Notes: generated from the sequence alone by a model not told the origin. DNA of 64,000 nt from an uncultured Bacteroides sp. (GCA_900544675.1 UQVZ01000006.1:1-64000); one strand, 5' to 3'; shown: positions 8,516 through 17,713, counted from the first letter of the stretch. Numbers and translations are program-made.

Positions 8516-9853
8516 TTATCGGTTAAAGCGGAGCGGTTCTCCCCGGTGTTCTTTGTTTACTTTTCCATCCGAGTAAACCAAGGTCCCGTTGACGAATGTC
8601 TTTTCTACTTTCGAGTGGAATGTATGTCCTTCGTATGGACTCCATCCGCATTTGCTTTCTATACAGTCTTTTGTCACAGTCCATTCGCTGTTGGGGTTTA
8701 CTATTACCAAGTCGGCTTTATATCCCGGACGGATATACCCGCGTTTGTCTATCTTGAAAAGTTCAGCCGGAGCATGACACATCTTTTTCACCACTTGTTC
8801 AACAGACAAAATCCCTTGTTCTACCAGTTCCATCATGCATACCAGCGAGAATTGGATAGAAGGCATGCCCGAAGCGGCTTTCAAGGCTCCCCCTTCTTTT
8901 TCCGCCAGCAGATGAGGTGCATGGTCGGTTCCTATCACATCGATGAGATTCGTGTTCAAAGCCGCACGAAGTGTATCACGGTCTTTTTTTGTTTTAATAC
9001 TTGGGTTACACTTAATACGTGCTCCGTATGTGTCATAATCCTCATCACTGAACATCAGGTGCGAAATGCAGGCTTCAGCCGTAATGTTCTTTTGCGAAAT
9101 AGGAAGGCTGGTAAATAGTTCCAGTTCGTCTGCAGTACTGATATGGAGTATATGTATGCGTGCTCCTGTTTGATTTGCCAACCTTATGGCTTCTTGTGTC
9201 GATTCCCAACAAGCGGCGGCACTTCGGATAATAGGATGGCATTTTATGTTTGGGTCTTCCCCCCATTTATGTTTCGCCATTTCAGTATTCCATTTGATAA
9301 TGTCTGAATTTTCGCAATGGATAGCTATCAGGATAGGTGCTTCCTTAAAAATACGTTCCAGAACCTCATCTTTTTCCACCAGCATGTTGCCTGTACTGGC
9401 ACCCATGAAAAGCTTAATGCCACACACCCGTGTTTTATCTAATTGGGCAAATAAGTCTGTATTGTCATTCGTTGCTCCAAAATAGAAAGAATAATTGACG
9501 ATGCTTTTTTCTTCGGCCAGACCGAATTTTTCATTTAAACTTTCCAGCGTAATAGTCTGAGGCTTACAGTTGGGCATGTCCATGAATGAGGTTACCCCTC
9601 CTGCTGCAGCGGCAGCACTCTCTGTAGCTATATCGGCTTTTTGGGTTAGTCCTGGTTCACGGAAATGTACATGGTCATCTATCACTCCCGGAATCAGATA
9701 ACAGCCTTGGGCGTCAATGATTCGGTCGCATTCACCATAGGAATCAACATTACCCTTCATCACCTTACCAATCAATTCATCTTCAATAATGATCGAACCT
9801 ACGTATTTTTCTCCTTCGTTAACGATGGTCGCATTTTTTATACAAATCCGCAT
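8516..9853 (-). CDS. pyrC: Dihydroorotase
   Basis: Dihydroorotase closes N-carbamoyl-aspartate to dihydroorotate in pyrimidine synthesis. The 445-residue protein has the amidohydrolase signature DDHVHFRE, with the metal ligands His61 and His63 and substrate-binding Arg65. It also has a candidate carbamylated-lysine region (GIKLFMGAS, Lys147), a histidine in AIHCENSD, and TDHAPH near residue 310. Length and motifs fit the class I (PyrC/AllB-like) group. Allantoinase is the main alternative, but no purine-degradation genes are nearby, and the next pyrimidine enzymes are encoded at 51.5-53.2 kb. It lies in a minus-strand operon 98 bases behind the glycosyltransferase. Confidence 0.85.
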   Translation of the reverse strand: MRICIKNATIVNEGEKYVGSIIIEDELIGKVMKGNVDSYGECDRIIDAQGCYLIPGVIDDHVHFREPGLTQKADIATESAAAAAGGVTSFMDMPNCKPQTITLESLNEKFGLAEEKSIVNYSFYFGATNDNTDLFAQLDKTRVCGIKLFMGASTGNMLVEKDEVLERIFKEAPILIAIHCENSDIIKWNTEMAKHKWGEDPNIKCHPIIRSAAACWESTQEAIRLANQTGARIHILHISTADELELFTSLPISQKNITAEACISHLMFSDEDYDTYGARIKCNPSIKTKKDRDTLRAALNTNLIDVIGTDHAPHLLAEKEGGALKAASGMPSIQFSLVCMMELVEQGILSVEQVVKKMCHAPAELFKIDKRGYIRPGYKADLVIVNPNSEWTVTKDCIESKCGWSPYEGHTFHSKVEKTFVNGTLVYSDGKVNKEHRGEPLRFNR

Positions 9854-9951
9854 ATTTATTTATTTTATATTATAAGGTTTCTTCTAAGAAATACATTCTA
9901 CATTTTCCTAACTAAATAGTGTGTTTTTATATATAAAAATTTAGATGTCTG

Positions 9952-10692
9952 TCAAATTCGGGGATATGATTTAAACAGACTATCCCATTTTAAACGGATA
10001 ACTCCGAATACAGCCTCCCCGAATATACTACTATTCATTTTAGATGTACCCAATTCGCGGTTGACAAAAATGACAGGTACTTCTTTTATTTTGCATCCGC
10101 ATTTATATGCTGTGAATTTCATTTCAATCTGGAAAGCATATCCTTTGAAACGGATTTTATCTAAAGGTATTGTTTCCAAAGCATGTCGACGATAGCATTT
10201 GAATCCAGCTGTGGTATCGTGAATGGGGAGTCCGGTTACAATTCTTACATATTTAGATGCGAAATATGACATCAGCACTCTGCCCATCGGCCAGTTTACT
10301 ACATTTACTCCACTGATATAGCGAGAACCAATAGCGACATCAAATCCTTCGTCGTGGCATGCTTGGTACAAGCGCGGCAAATCATTTGGGTTATGGCTGA
10401 AGTCTGCATCCATTTCAAATATATAGTCGTATCGGTGTTCGATAGCCCATTTGAATCCTGTGATATAAGCGGTGCCTAAACCAAGTTTACCTTTCCTTTC
10501 AATCAAGAAGAGGCGTTCGGGAAATTCATTCTGTAATTTGCGCACAATATTGGCTGTCCCATCTGGTGAATTGTCATCAATGATTAGGATATGAAAACAC
10601 TTTTCCAAACTGAATACGGCACGGATGATGTTTTCTATGTTTTCTTTCTCGTTGTAAGTAGGTATGATTACAACACTATCACTCGTTTGCAT
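9952..10692 (-). CDS. Polyprenol-phosphate mannosyltransferase-like glycosyltransferase (GT2)
   Basis: The 246-residue protein is a GT-A-fold family 2 glycosyltransferase. Near the N-terminus it shows VVIIPTYNEKENIENII; then IIDDNSPDGT and the metal-binding DADFSHNP around residues 95-102; then GSRYISGV. This pattern is that of dolichol-phosphate mannose synthase, which charges a lipid carrier with mannose at the inner membrane face. There is no C-terminal membrane domain, as in the soluble DPM1-type enzymes. It is the first gene of the operon that continues to pyrC, with a good -7 element 31 bases upstream. The mannose and undecaprenol-phosphate specificity is inferred. Confidence 0.82.
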   Translation of the reverse strand: MQTSDSVVIIPTYNEKENIENIIRAVFSLEKCFHILIIDDNSPDGTANIVRKLQNEFPERLFLIERKGKLGLGTAYITGFKWAIEHRYDYIFEMDADFSHNPNDLPRLYQACHDEGFDVAIGSRYISGVNVVNWPMGRVLMSYFASKYVRIVTGLPIHDTTAGFKCYRRHALETIPLDKIRFKGYAFQIEMKFTAYKCGCKIKEVPVIFVNRELGTSKMNSSIFGEAVFGVIRLKWDSLFKSYPRI

Positions 10693-10722
10693 TATTATAA
10701 TAATTGTTGCTTATAGTTTTTG

Positions 10723-10730
10723 CAAAGATA
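10723..10730 (-). promoter_or_regulatory. -7 element for the GT2-pyrC operon
   Basis: On the minus strand TATCTTTG matches TAnnTTTG and lies 31 bases upstream of the glycosyltransferase start. The -33 element is weak; the nearest ATTG is about 23 bases further upstream. Confidence 0.5.
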
Positions 10731-10843
10731 AATAATGAGTGTGATTATCCCTAACAATTAAAGTGAAAAAATGGATGAAAAACGCTTGAAAGGTACTCTT
10801 GAAGTAGAAAAAATAAATTTTATGAAAGATTTCTTTGGAATTG

Positions 10844-10875
10844 TTTGGCAGTTTCAAATAAAGGTTATACATTTG
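10844..10875 (+). promoter_or_regulatory. Consensus Bacteroides promoter for the tRNA-Lys pair
   Basis: TTTG at 10844-10847 and TACATTTG at 10868-10875 are separated by exactly 20 bases, a perfect match to the Bacteroides primary-sigma consensus. The first tRNA begins 23 bases downstream. Confidence 0.85.
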
Positions 10876-10897
10876 CACCCGCAAACGGAAATGAGAC

Positions 10898-10970
10898 GCA
10901 CTCTTAGCTCAGTTGGTAGAGCAACTGACTCTTAATCAGTGGGTCCAGGGTTCGAATCCCTGAGGGTGTA
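10898..10970 (+). tRNA. tRNA-Lys (anticodon CUU)
   Basis: A full cloverleaf of 73 bases can be drawn. GCACTCT pairs with AGGGTGT in the acceptor stem. The D-arm contains AGTTGGTAGA, and the anticodon stem ACTGA/TCAGT encloses the loop CTCTTAA, whose central CTT reads lysine AAG codons. The T-arm contains GTTCGAATC, and the discriminator base is A. CCA is only partly encoded (ACC follows). Confidence 0.96.
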
Positions 10971-11016
10971 CCTCAAGAAGGTTTGTACGGGAAATTTGAC
11001 ATTTATAGTTATGGAT

Positions 11017-11089
11017 GCACTCTTAGCTCAGTTGGTAGAGCAACTGACTCTTAATCAGTGGGTCCAGGGTTCGAGTCCCTGAGGGTGTA
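11017..11089 (+). tRNA. tRNA-Lys (anticodon CUU), second copy
   Basis: It is identical to the copy 46 bases upstream except for one base in the T-loop (GTTCGAGTC instead of GTTCGAATC). It is transcribed from the same promoter and followed by a terminator. Confidence 0.96.
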
Positions 11090-11116
11090 CCAAGCCGTGA
11101 GGTAAAATGTAGCGAA

Positions 11117-11153
11117 GTTCTGAAAGTCTTATCGATTTTCGGAACTTTTTTAT
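11117..11153 (+). terminator. Terminator of the tRNA-Lys operon
   Basis: GTTCTGAAA pairs with TTTTCGGAAC around a short loop (one G-T pair) and is followed by a run of T from 11146. Confidence 0.8.
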
Positions 11154-11198
11154 TTATACGAACTATTTACCTATAAGGCGTCTTAAGGAAGAAAGAAT

Positions 11199-11876
11199 AT
11201 GAATATAGAGACAGAATATTGGGGCATGGTGCCTTATCGCGAAGCATGGGAGCGGCAAACCCGCTTGTTCGACGAAGTGATAGCAGAGCGTGCAGCCCAG
11301 ATGCCTTGCCATAACCGCCTGGTGTTTTGCGAACATCCGCATGTGTACACACTGGGCAAGCACGGGAAGGAAACGAATATGCTCCTGGGTGAAGAACAAT
11401 TGAAGCAGATTGGCGCCGAGCTTTATCACATCGACCGGGGAGGGGATATTACGTATCACGGGCCGGGTCAGCTGGTGTGTTACCCTATCTTGTGTCTGGA
11501 AGACTTTCATTTGGGGCTGAAAGAATACATTGCCTTGCTGGAGGATGCCGTTGCCGGCGTATGCCGTTCGTACGGCATAGAGGCAGGCAGGGTAAAAGGT
11601 GCTACGGGTATATGGCTCGGCATAGGGACTCCTGCCGAGCGCAAGATATGTGCCATCGGCGTACGGAGCAGCCATTTCGTGACCATGCACGGGCTGGCAC
11701 TGAATGTGAATACCGACTTGCGGTATTTCGGCTACATCCATCCGTGTGGGTTTATGGATAAGGGAGTGACTTCCATTGCGAAGGAAACCGGGCATGAGGT
11801 GCCGATGGAGGAAGTGCGCCGTAAGTTGGAGGCAGAACTTATGGCAAGGCTTTCCGCTAAAAGCCGTCCAATCTGA
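11199..11876 (+). CDS. lipB: Octanoyltransferase
   Basis: LipB moves octanoate from acyl carrier protein to the lipoyl domains of 2-oxoacid dehydrogenases and the glycine cleavage H protein, the first step of lipoate synthesis. The 225-residue protein has the family signature RGGDITYHGPGQ at 80-91, the catalytic lysine in RKICAIG (Lys149) and the catalytic cysteine in HPCG (Cys183), with LNVNTDL between them. Length and spacing are normal. LipA is not in the window. It is monocistronic, follows the tRNA terminator, and is followed directly by an elaborate nested hairpin that probably ends transcription. Confidence 0.92.
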   Translation: MNIETEYWGMVPYREAWERQTRLFDEVIAERAAQMPCHNRLVFCEHPHVYTLGKHGKETNMLLGEEQLKQIGAELYHIDRGGDITYHGPGQLVCYPILCLEDFHLGLKEYIALLEDAVAGVCRSYGIEAGRVKGATGIWLGIGTPAERKICAIGVRSSHFVTMHGLALNVNTDLRYFGYIHPCGFMDKGVTSIAKETGHEVPMEEVRRKLEAELMARLSAKSRPI

Positions 11877-11877
11877 T

Positions 11878-11963
11878 GCACCTAGGTTCGTTGGCTTACG
11901 CACTTATGTGCATCAGCCAACGCACATAAGTGCGAAGGGCGATGAACATAGGTGCGTTTTTTT
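11878..11963. terminator. Nested palindromic terminator downstream of lipB
   Basis: The outer arms GCACCTAGGTTC (11878-11889) and GAACATAGGTGC (11944-11955) pair with one mismatch. Inside them CGCACTTATGTGC (11899-11911) pairs perfectly with GCACATAAGTGCG (11922-11934). GTTGGC and GCCAAC add a competing pairing. A run of seven T follows at 11957-11963. The outer arm begins two bases after the lipB stop codon. Related words recur at 38848-38932, so the hairpin belongs to a repeat family. Confidence 0.7.
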
Positions 11964-11986
11964 GGGGGGTATGGGTTGACGGATGA

Positions 11987-14161
11987 TTAAAGCAGGTCGG
12001 GGACAAGGTAAAGGGTGTTTTCGGGGATACCTTGTTCTATTAGCGCCTCTTTGTCCGCCATGAAAGTCTTGAAGAATTCTTCGTGGGTGGCACAGCGTTT
12101 TTCGGCATTGCGGTAATAGGTGAGCGCTTCGGGCATCTTGTTTTGCGCCAGCAGGGCATGTCCGGCATTCAGCCAGTCTGCCATGGATGCCTGGTCCGTT
12201 TCGACCAGTTTCTGATAGAAACGGAACGCGTCCTCATAATTTCCCGTCATGAAGTAACACCAGCCGATGGCACGCCGGGCGTTTGCCGGCGCTTCTTCCA
12301 GGTATTCCACCTTAAAGAAATAAGCCAAGGCTTCGGTATAGCGGCGCAATGTGGCAAGGCATTGACCCATTTGGAACAGGATGTTCAGGTCGTCGGGTTT
12401 CATTTCTTTCACCTTGTCGTAACATTCCAGCGCAAGTTCGTATTGCCGGGTGTGCTTGTAGCATTGTGCCAGATGCTTCAAGGTCCAGATATGGTCGGGC
12501 TTGAACAAGTCTGCCTGTCTGTACGCCTTGATGGCTTCATCGTATTTCTTCAGCTTCTGGTAAGTGAATCCCAGTTTTTGCATTATCTCTGCATCGGGCT
12601 TTTCTTCTTGGCTCAGTTTCAGATACAGCGCCGATGCCTCTTCCATATAGTCTTTGGCGAACAGATGGTCGGCTATGCGTTTCAAGGTGTCGGGCTCTGT
12701 AAAGAACGGGCGCAGCGCTTGGCAGTTCCACAAGTCGAGCTTGCTCTTGAAGATGTCCGTCCACTCGTTGCGGTAAGCCCATAGCTTGAAGAAACGGTAC
12801 AGGTCGTGAATGTATTGCCGGCTTACGATTTCGGGCTTCCGGGTGTCGCGCGAGGTCTCTGCCAATGCCTGCAATTGTTCTTCCTTGATTTCGTTTTGTG
12901 CGGTGAATTGCGAGGTCAGGTATTCGCGTTGTTGCTCGGGCAGATTGAATAAGGTGAGGCAGAACGAATACTTGTCCGAGTTACAGAACATGGGCGAGTC
13001 CATAATCAGCCCCATCATCGAGACTTGCCCGCCTTTCTCGTCCTTGAAGAGCTGGGCTATTTCGGGTGTCTGCTTGTCGAACGGATAAAACCAGTGGGAT
13101 GCCTGGCGGAAGAAGGGATAATTCTTCAGCTGGGAGAATGTGCTCATATAGGTATCCGCGCCCTCCATCTGCAGTTCGCCCAGCTCGCGGAGGCTCTTTT
13201 CTATCTGCGCCATGTCTTTGCTCCATTCGGGGTTCTTGTCTTCCAGTTCTTCCAGGTCGATGATTTTCAGGTCGGTCTTCGACATATTGGGCGAGCGCAT
13301 CATGGTCGGAATGATTTCTTCGCGCATTTTCTTTCCTATCTTTTCGGTCTCGCGCGACAGGAGCAGTAAGGTCTGTATGGTGAGCAGGTCCTTGGTCGTA
13401 TGCTTGTTTTCGCCCAGCAGGACCAAGGCGGCCAGCAGGTCGGGGTAGAGGAACAAGCGTTTTTCCTGATAATATGCCGTCAGGGCGATGCCTATCAAGG
13501 CACGTTGGGTGATAAGCGTTTCGCTTCCCGATTGGCAGGCGTTTATCAGGAACAGGAATTTACGGTTGTCGAACACACGAAGCAGGCTGAGCGTAACGGC
13601 ACTGAGCATCACAGCAATGTCGTTGGCGGGTATCAGGAGCGACGAGAGGAAGGCGGCGGCTTGCTGGTATTCCTCTTCGGTCCATAGCGATGAAGTCCAG
13701 ATTTTATCGAAAAGTTCGTCTATTGCCTGCTCGTGGCGCACATACGGATTGTTTTCGCCCGTGGCTTGCGATTCCTCGCCGACGGGCAGTTGTGCCAATG
13801 CCATGTCTTCGCTCAGCGTTTCCAGCGTCAGTGCCAGCTCTTGAAACGTATGGGGCGGATTTTGCATCATCCGTCTGCATTTATCGGCGAAATATCCCGT
13901 CTCCTGTTTGCTCTTTTTGATGAAATTGGCTTTATCGGTCAGTTCGTACGCTGTGCGGCGCAATTGCTCGTACATCTTGTCGCGGGCGGGGTCTTCGGTT
14001 CCCTGTGCCGCATATTGCAACATATAATAATAGGTGGTCGCAAGGTTTTCGATGTCGCTATGGAGCGTCCAGTTTTCCAGGTCAGCCGTAAAAGCCTGTA
14101 GCTGGACGAGCGCTTCCTTCAGCCTCCGTTGGTCTAAAAGTTCGATGATGTGTTCGTACAT
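11987..14161 (-). CDS. Large TPR-repeat protein
   Basis: I do not recognise a catalytic domain in this 724-residue protein. The C-terminal third holds several clear tetratricopeptide repeats (for example KLGFTYQKLKKYDEAIKAYR, then HLAQCYKHTRQYELALECYD, MGQCLATLRRYTEALAYF and AIGWCYFMTGNYEDAFRFY), which normally mediate protein contacts. The N-terminal two thirds are helical without clear repeats, and no signal peptide is seen, so it is probably cytoplasmic. I start it at ATG 14161 (MYEHIIELLDQ). A start at 14221 would lie upstream of the TACATTTG -7 element at 14195-14188 and could not be on that message. It is transcribed divergently from mfd. Confidence 0.8.
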   Translation of the reverse strand: MYEHIIELLDQRRLKEALVQLQAFTADLENWTLHSDIENLATTYYYMLQYAAQGTEDPARDKMYEQLRRTAYELTDKANFIKKSKQETGYFADKCRRMMQNPPHTFQELALTLETLSEDMALAQLPVGEESQATGENNPYVRHEQAIDELFDKIWTSSLWTEEEYQQAAAFLSSLLIPANDIAVMLSAVTLSLLRVFDNRKFLFLINACQSGSETLITQRALIGIALTAYYQEKRLFLYPDLLAALVLLGENKHTTKDLLTIQTLLLLSRETEKIGKKMREEIIPTMMRSPNMSKTDLKIIDLEELEDKNPEWSKDMAQIEKSLRELGELQMEGADTYMSTFSQLKNYPFFRQASHWFYPFDKQTPEIAQLFKDEKGGQVSMMGLIMDSPMFCNSDKYSFCLTLFNLPEQQREYLTSQFTAQNEIKEEQLQALAETSRDTRKPEIVSRQYIHDLYRFFKLWAYRNEWTDIFKSKLDLWNCQALRPFFTEPDTLKRIADHLFAKDYMEEASALYLKLSQEEKPDAEIMQKLGFTYQKLKKYDEAIKAYRQADLFKPDHIWTLKHLAQCYKHTRQYELALECYDKVKEMKPDDLNILFQMGQCLATLRRYTEALAYFFKVEYLEEAPANARRAIGWCYFMTGNYEDAFRFYQKLVETDQASMADWLNAGHALLAQNKMPEALTYYRNAEKRCATHEEFFKTFMADKEALIEQGIPENTLYLVPDLL

Positions 14162-14187
14162 AAGTTTTTTATCTGGTTTGCTAAGTG

Positions 14188-14195
14188 CAAATGTA
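14188..14195 (-). promoter_or_regulatory. -7 element for the TPR gene
   Basis: TACATTTG on the minus strand is a perfect -7 element 27 bases upstream of the TPR start codon. It lies 12 bases from the opposing mfd -7 element. Confidence 0.55.
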
Positions 14196-14207
14196 GCAAT
14201 AATTTTG

Positions 14208-14215
14208 TAATTTTG
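14208..14215 (+). promoter_or_regulatory. -7 element for mfd
   Basis: TAATTTTG matches TAnnTTTG and ends 20 bases before the mfd ATG. The nearest TTTG upstream is 27 bases away, longer than usual. Confidence 0.45.
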
Positions 14216-14235
14216 CGACATCTATAGAAATTACA

Positions 14236-17200
14236 ATGGAAATAGCTGGACTTCAACAAATTTATGCCAAGCACCCGAACACGGCAGCTTTGGCGCAACT
14301 TTTGCAAAATCAAGATATTCATACCGTTTTTTTAGAGGGCACCCATGCCTCGTGTGCCTCTTTCTTCGCTTCGGGCTACATCAAGCTGCATCCGGGCGTG
14401 AACCTGTTCATCCTCAACGACCTGGAGGAAGCCGGGTATTTCTACCACGACATGGTGCAAGCCAATGGGGACGAGGATATCCTGTTTTTCCCTTCTTCGT
14501 TCCGGAGGGCGATTAAGTACGGTCAACGGGATGCCGCCAACGAAATCTTGCGCACCGAGGTGTTGACCCGCCTGAAGCAGGAGAAGCCCGTCACGATTGT
14601 GACTTATCCCGATGCGCTGGCAGAGAAAGTGGTGTCGCAGGAAGCCCTGAACACCCGGATGCTGACTCTCAACGTAGGGCAGCATATTGATACGGGCAAG
14701 ATAACCGAGGAACTGGTGGACTATGGCTTCAACCACGTGGATTATGTGTATGAGCCGGGGCAGTTCGCGATGCGCGGAAGCATCCTCGATGTTTATTCGT
14801 TCGCTTCGGAATATCCTTTCCGCATCGACTTTTTCGGAGACGAGATAGACAGTATCCGTACCTTCGAGGTCGAGTCCCAGCTATCGAAAGAAAAACGGGA
14901 GGCGGTGAGCATCGTGCCCGAACTTTCGAAAGCTTCCGACGGGGATGTGTGCCTCTTGGAGTTTGTTCCCGCTTCGTGCGTGCTTTGGGTAAAAGACCTG
15001 ATGTGGGTGCGCGAGCGTATTCAGGCTGTACACGATGAGGTGTTTGCGCCTCAGGCGGTACAGGCGTATGAAGGGGAGGAGACCGACTGGCAGGACTTGC
15101 GGAAGAAACTGGTGGACGGACCTGCTTTCCTGGAAAAGGCTTTGGCGTTCCGGCGGATTGATTTCGGCAACAAAGCCGTAGGAACACCGCAAGCCAAGCT
15201 GACTTTCCAGACTTCCATCCAGCCCATCTTCCATAAGAACTTCGATTTGGTGTCGGGCACCTTGACCGATTTTCAGCAGCGGGGATATCAGTTGTATATC
15301 TGTTCCGATAGCGTGAAGCAGACCGACCGTTTGCGTGACATCTTTCAGGAGCGGGGAGACAAGATTTCCTTTGTGCCGGTCGACCGCACCTTGCATGAGG
15401 GTTTTATCGACCATACCTTGAAGTGCTGCATCTTTACCGACCATCAGATATTCGACCGCTTCCATAAATACAATCTGCGCAGCGACAAGGCACGCAGCGG
15501 CAAGGTGGCACTTTCGTTGAAAGAACTGAGCCAGTTCGAGCCTGGCGACTATGTGGTGCATATCGACCACGGCATCGGGAAGTTTGCCGGACTGGTACGC
15601 ATCCCCAATGGCAATACGACGCAAGAGGTCATCAAGCTGGTTTATCAGAACGATGATGTGGTGTTTGTCTCCATCCACTCGTTGCATAAAATCTCGAAAT
15701 ACAAGGGAAAGGAAGGCGAACAGCCCCGTATCAGCAAGCTGGGCACTGGCGCGTGGGAGAAAATGAAGGAACGCACCAAGACCAAGATAAAGGATATCGC
15801 CCGCGACCTTATCAAGCTTTATTCGCTCCGCAAGCAGGAGAAGGGTTTCAAGTACAGTCCCGACAGTTTCCTGCAACACGAGTTGGAAGCCAGCTTCCTT
15901 TACGAAGACACGCCCGACCAGTTGAAAGCTACACAGGAGGTGAAGGCCGACATGGAAAGCGACCGCCCGATGGACCGTCTGGTGTGTGGCGATGTAGGAT
16001 TCGGAAAGACGGAAGTGGCGGTTCGGGCAGCATTTAAGGCGGTGACCGACAACAAGCAGGTAGCGGTACTGGTGCCTACTACGGTACTGGCGTTTCAGCA
16101 TTACCAGACTTTCAGCAAACGCTTGGAAGGGATGCCCTGCAAGGTAGACTACCTGAGCCGTGCCCGTACGGCAAAAGATACCAGCCGTATCCTGAAAGAA
16201 CTGGCGGACGGGAAAATTGATATCTTGATAGGCACCCATAAGATTATCGGGAAGAATGTCAAGTTTAAAGACCTGGGCTTGCTGATTATCGACGAGGAGC
16301 AGAAGTTCGGCGTAAGCGTGAAAGAGAAGCTTCGCCAGCTGAAAGTGAATGTCGATACGCTGACGATGACCGCTACGCCGATTCCGCGTACGTTGCAGTT
16401 CTCCTTGATGGGAGCGCGCGACCTGTCGGTTATCCAGACTCCGCCTCCCAACCGTTATCCCATCCAGACCGAGGTGCATACGTTTAACGAAGAAATCATC
16501 ACCGATGCCATCAATTTCGAGATGAGCCGCAACGGGCAGGTATTCTTCGTGAACAACCGCATTCAGAACCTGCCCGAGCTGAAAGCGATGATAGAGCGCA
16601 ATATCCCCGATTGCAGCGTATGCGTAGGACACGGGCAGATGAAGCCCGAAGAGCTGGAGAAAATCATCTTCGATTTCGTGAACTACGATTACGATGTGTT
16701 GCTTGCCACCACCATTATCGAAAGCGGTATTGACATCCCGAATGCCAATACCATCATCATCAACCAGGCGCAGAACTTCGGCTTGAGCGACTTGCACCAG
16801 ATGCGCGGACGGGTAGGGCGGAGCAACAAGAAGGCTTTCTGTTATCTCCTGGCTCCTCCGTTGTCGACATTGACTCCCGAAGCCAAACGCCGCCTGCAGG
16901 CCATTGAGAATTTCAGCGACTTAGGGAGCGGCATTCATATCGCCATGCAAGACCTCGATATCCGTGGAGCCGGGAATATGTTGGGTGCCGAACAGAGCGG
17001 GTTCATAGCCGACCTGGGCTACGAGACTTATCAGAAGATATTGGCGGAGGCGGTGACCGAACTGAAGAACGAAGAGTTTGCCGACCTCTATGCCGACGAA
17101 ATCAAGGCAGGCGAGGAAAAACTGAGCGGCGAAGGCTTCGTCGATGAATGTACGGTAGAAAGCGACCTCGAACTGCTTTTCCCCAACGAGTATATCCCCA

Positions 17201-17604
17201 GCAGCAGCGAGCGTATGTTGCTTTACCGCGAGCTGGATAAGCTGGAACTGGACAAGGATGTAGAGGCATTCAAGTCGAGACTGGTAGACCGCTTCGGCAA
17301 GATACCTCCCGAAGGCGAGGAACTGATACGCATCGTGCCCTTGCGGCGGATGGCAAAACGGATGGGCATCGAGAAAGTCATCCTCAAGCTGGGGCGCATG
17401 ACCCTTTTCTTTGTCAGCAACCTGGAGAGCCCCTACTACCAGAGCGAGGCTTTCGGCAAAATCATCAGCTATATGTCGCACAATCCGCGCGAATGCAATT
17501 TGCGCGAGCAGAACGGCAAGCGCAGCATGGTGGTCAAGGACGTGAAAGACGTGGCTACCGCCGTGCGCATCATGCAGGAGATAGTGAGCATGCCCGCGCA
17601 ATAA
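14236..17604 (+). CDS. mfd: Transcription-repair coupling factor
   Basis: Mfd pushes RNA polymerase stalled at DNA damage off the template and recruits UvrA. The 1122-residue protein has the expected order. A UvrB-like N-terminal module contains YVYEPGQFAMRGSILDVYSF. The polymerase-interacting module (about 430-500) contains FEPGDYVVHIDHGIGKFAGL. The RecG-like translocase has GDVGFGKTE near residue 583, DEEQKFGV near 687, TATPIPRTLQFSLMG, and GRVGRSNKKAF. A C-terminal TRCF domain follows. Length is near normal (about 1150 in Escherichia coli). It is monocistronic, and a terminator follows 65 bases after the stop. Confidence 0.95.
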   Translation: MEIAGLQQIYAKHPNTAALAQLLQNQDIHTVFLEGTHASCASFFASGYIKLHPGVNLFILNDLEEAGYFYHDMVQANGDEDILFFPSSFRRAIKYGQRDAANEILRTEVLTRLKQEKPVTIVTYPDALAEKVVSQEALNTRMLTLNVGQHIDTGKITEELVDYGFNHVDYVYEPGQFAMRGSILDVYSFASEYPFRIDFFGDEIDSIRTFEVESQLSKEKREAVSIVPELSKASDGDVCLLEFVPASCVLWVKDLMWVRERIQAVHDEVFAPQAVQAYEGEETDWQDLRKKLVDGPAFLEKALAFRRIDFGNKAVGTPQAKLTFQTSIQPIFHKNFDLVSGTLTDFQQRGYQLYICSDSVKQTDRLRDIFQERGDKISFVPVDRTLHEGFIDHTLKCCIFTDHQIFDRFHKYNLRSDKARSGKVALSLKELSQFEPGDYVVHIDHGIGKFAGLVRIPNGNTTQEVIKLVYQNDDVVFVSIHSLHKISKYKGKEGEQPRISKLGTGAWEKMKERTKTKIKDIARDLIKLYSLRKQEKGFKYSPDSFLQHELEASFLYEDTPDQLKATQEVKADMESDRPMDRLVCGDVGFGKTEVAVRAAFKAVTDNKQVAVLVPTTVLAFQHYQTFSKRLEGMPCKVDYLSRARTAKDTSRILKELADGKIDILIGTHKIIGKNVKFKDLGLLIIDEEQKFGVSVKEKLRQLKVNVDTLTMTATPIPRTLQFSLMGARDLSVIQTPPPNRYPIQTEVHTFNEEIITDAINFEMSRNGQVFFVNNRIQNLPELKAMIERNIPDCSVCVGHGQMKPEELEKIIFDFVNYDYDVLLATTIIESGIDIPNANTIIINQAQNFGLSDLHQMRGRVGRSNKKAFCYLLAPPLSTLTPEAKRRLQAIENFSDLGSGIHIAMQDLDIRGAGNMLGAEQSGFIADLGYETYQKILAEAVTELKNEEFADLYADEIKAGEEKLSGEGFVDECTVESDLELLFPNEYIPSSSERMLLYRELDKLELDKDVEAFKSRLVDRFGKIPPEGEELIRIVPLRRMAKRMGIEKVILKLGRMTLFFVSNLESPYYQSEAFGKIISYMSHNPRECNLREQNGKRSMVVKDVKDVATAVRIMQEIVSMPAQ

Positions 17605-17668
17605 GTGTGACAACGGTGTTGCATTTCTGTTTCATTTCGGGTGGCGGCGTGTATTTTTAAGGATGTTA

Positions 17669-17713
17669 CGGGCGTAAATGTAGAGAGGAATCTTTACTTT
17701 TACGTCCGTTTTT
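17669..17713 (+). terminator. Terminator of mfd
   Basis: CGGGCGTAAATGTA pairs imperfectly with TACTTTTACGTCCG around a short loop and is followed by five T. Confidence 0.7.

Noticed and set aside
10898..11089. tRNA-Lys genes as an integration site of a mobile element
   Set aside because: No integrase, no direct repeat of the tRNA end and no foreign-looking genes follow; LipB and other core genes lie downstream.
14162..14221. Longer N-terminus for the TPR protein (start at 14221)
   Set aside because: It would begin upstream of the consensus -7 element that drives the gene.
14881..16797. A very long open frame antisense to mfd
   Set aside because: It is the complement of highly conserved mfd codons; the absence of stops follows from codon use of the real gene.
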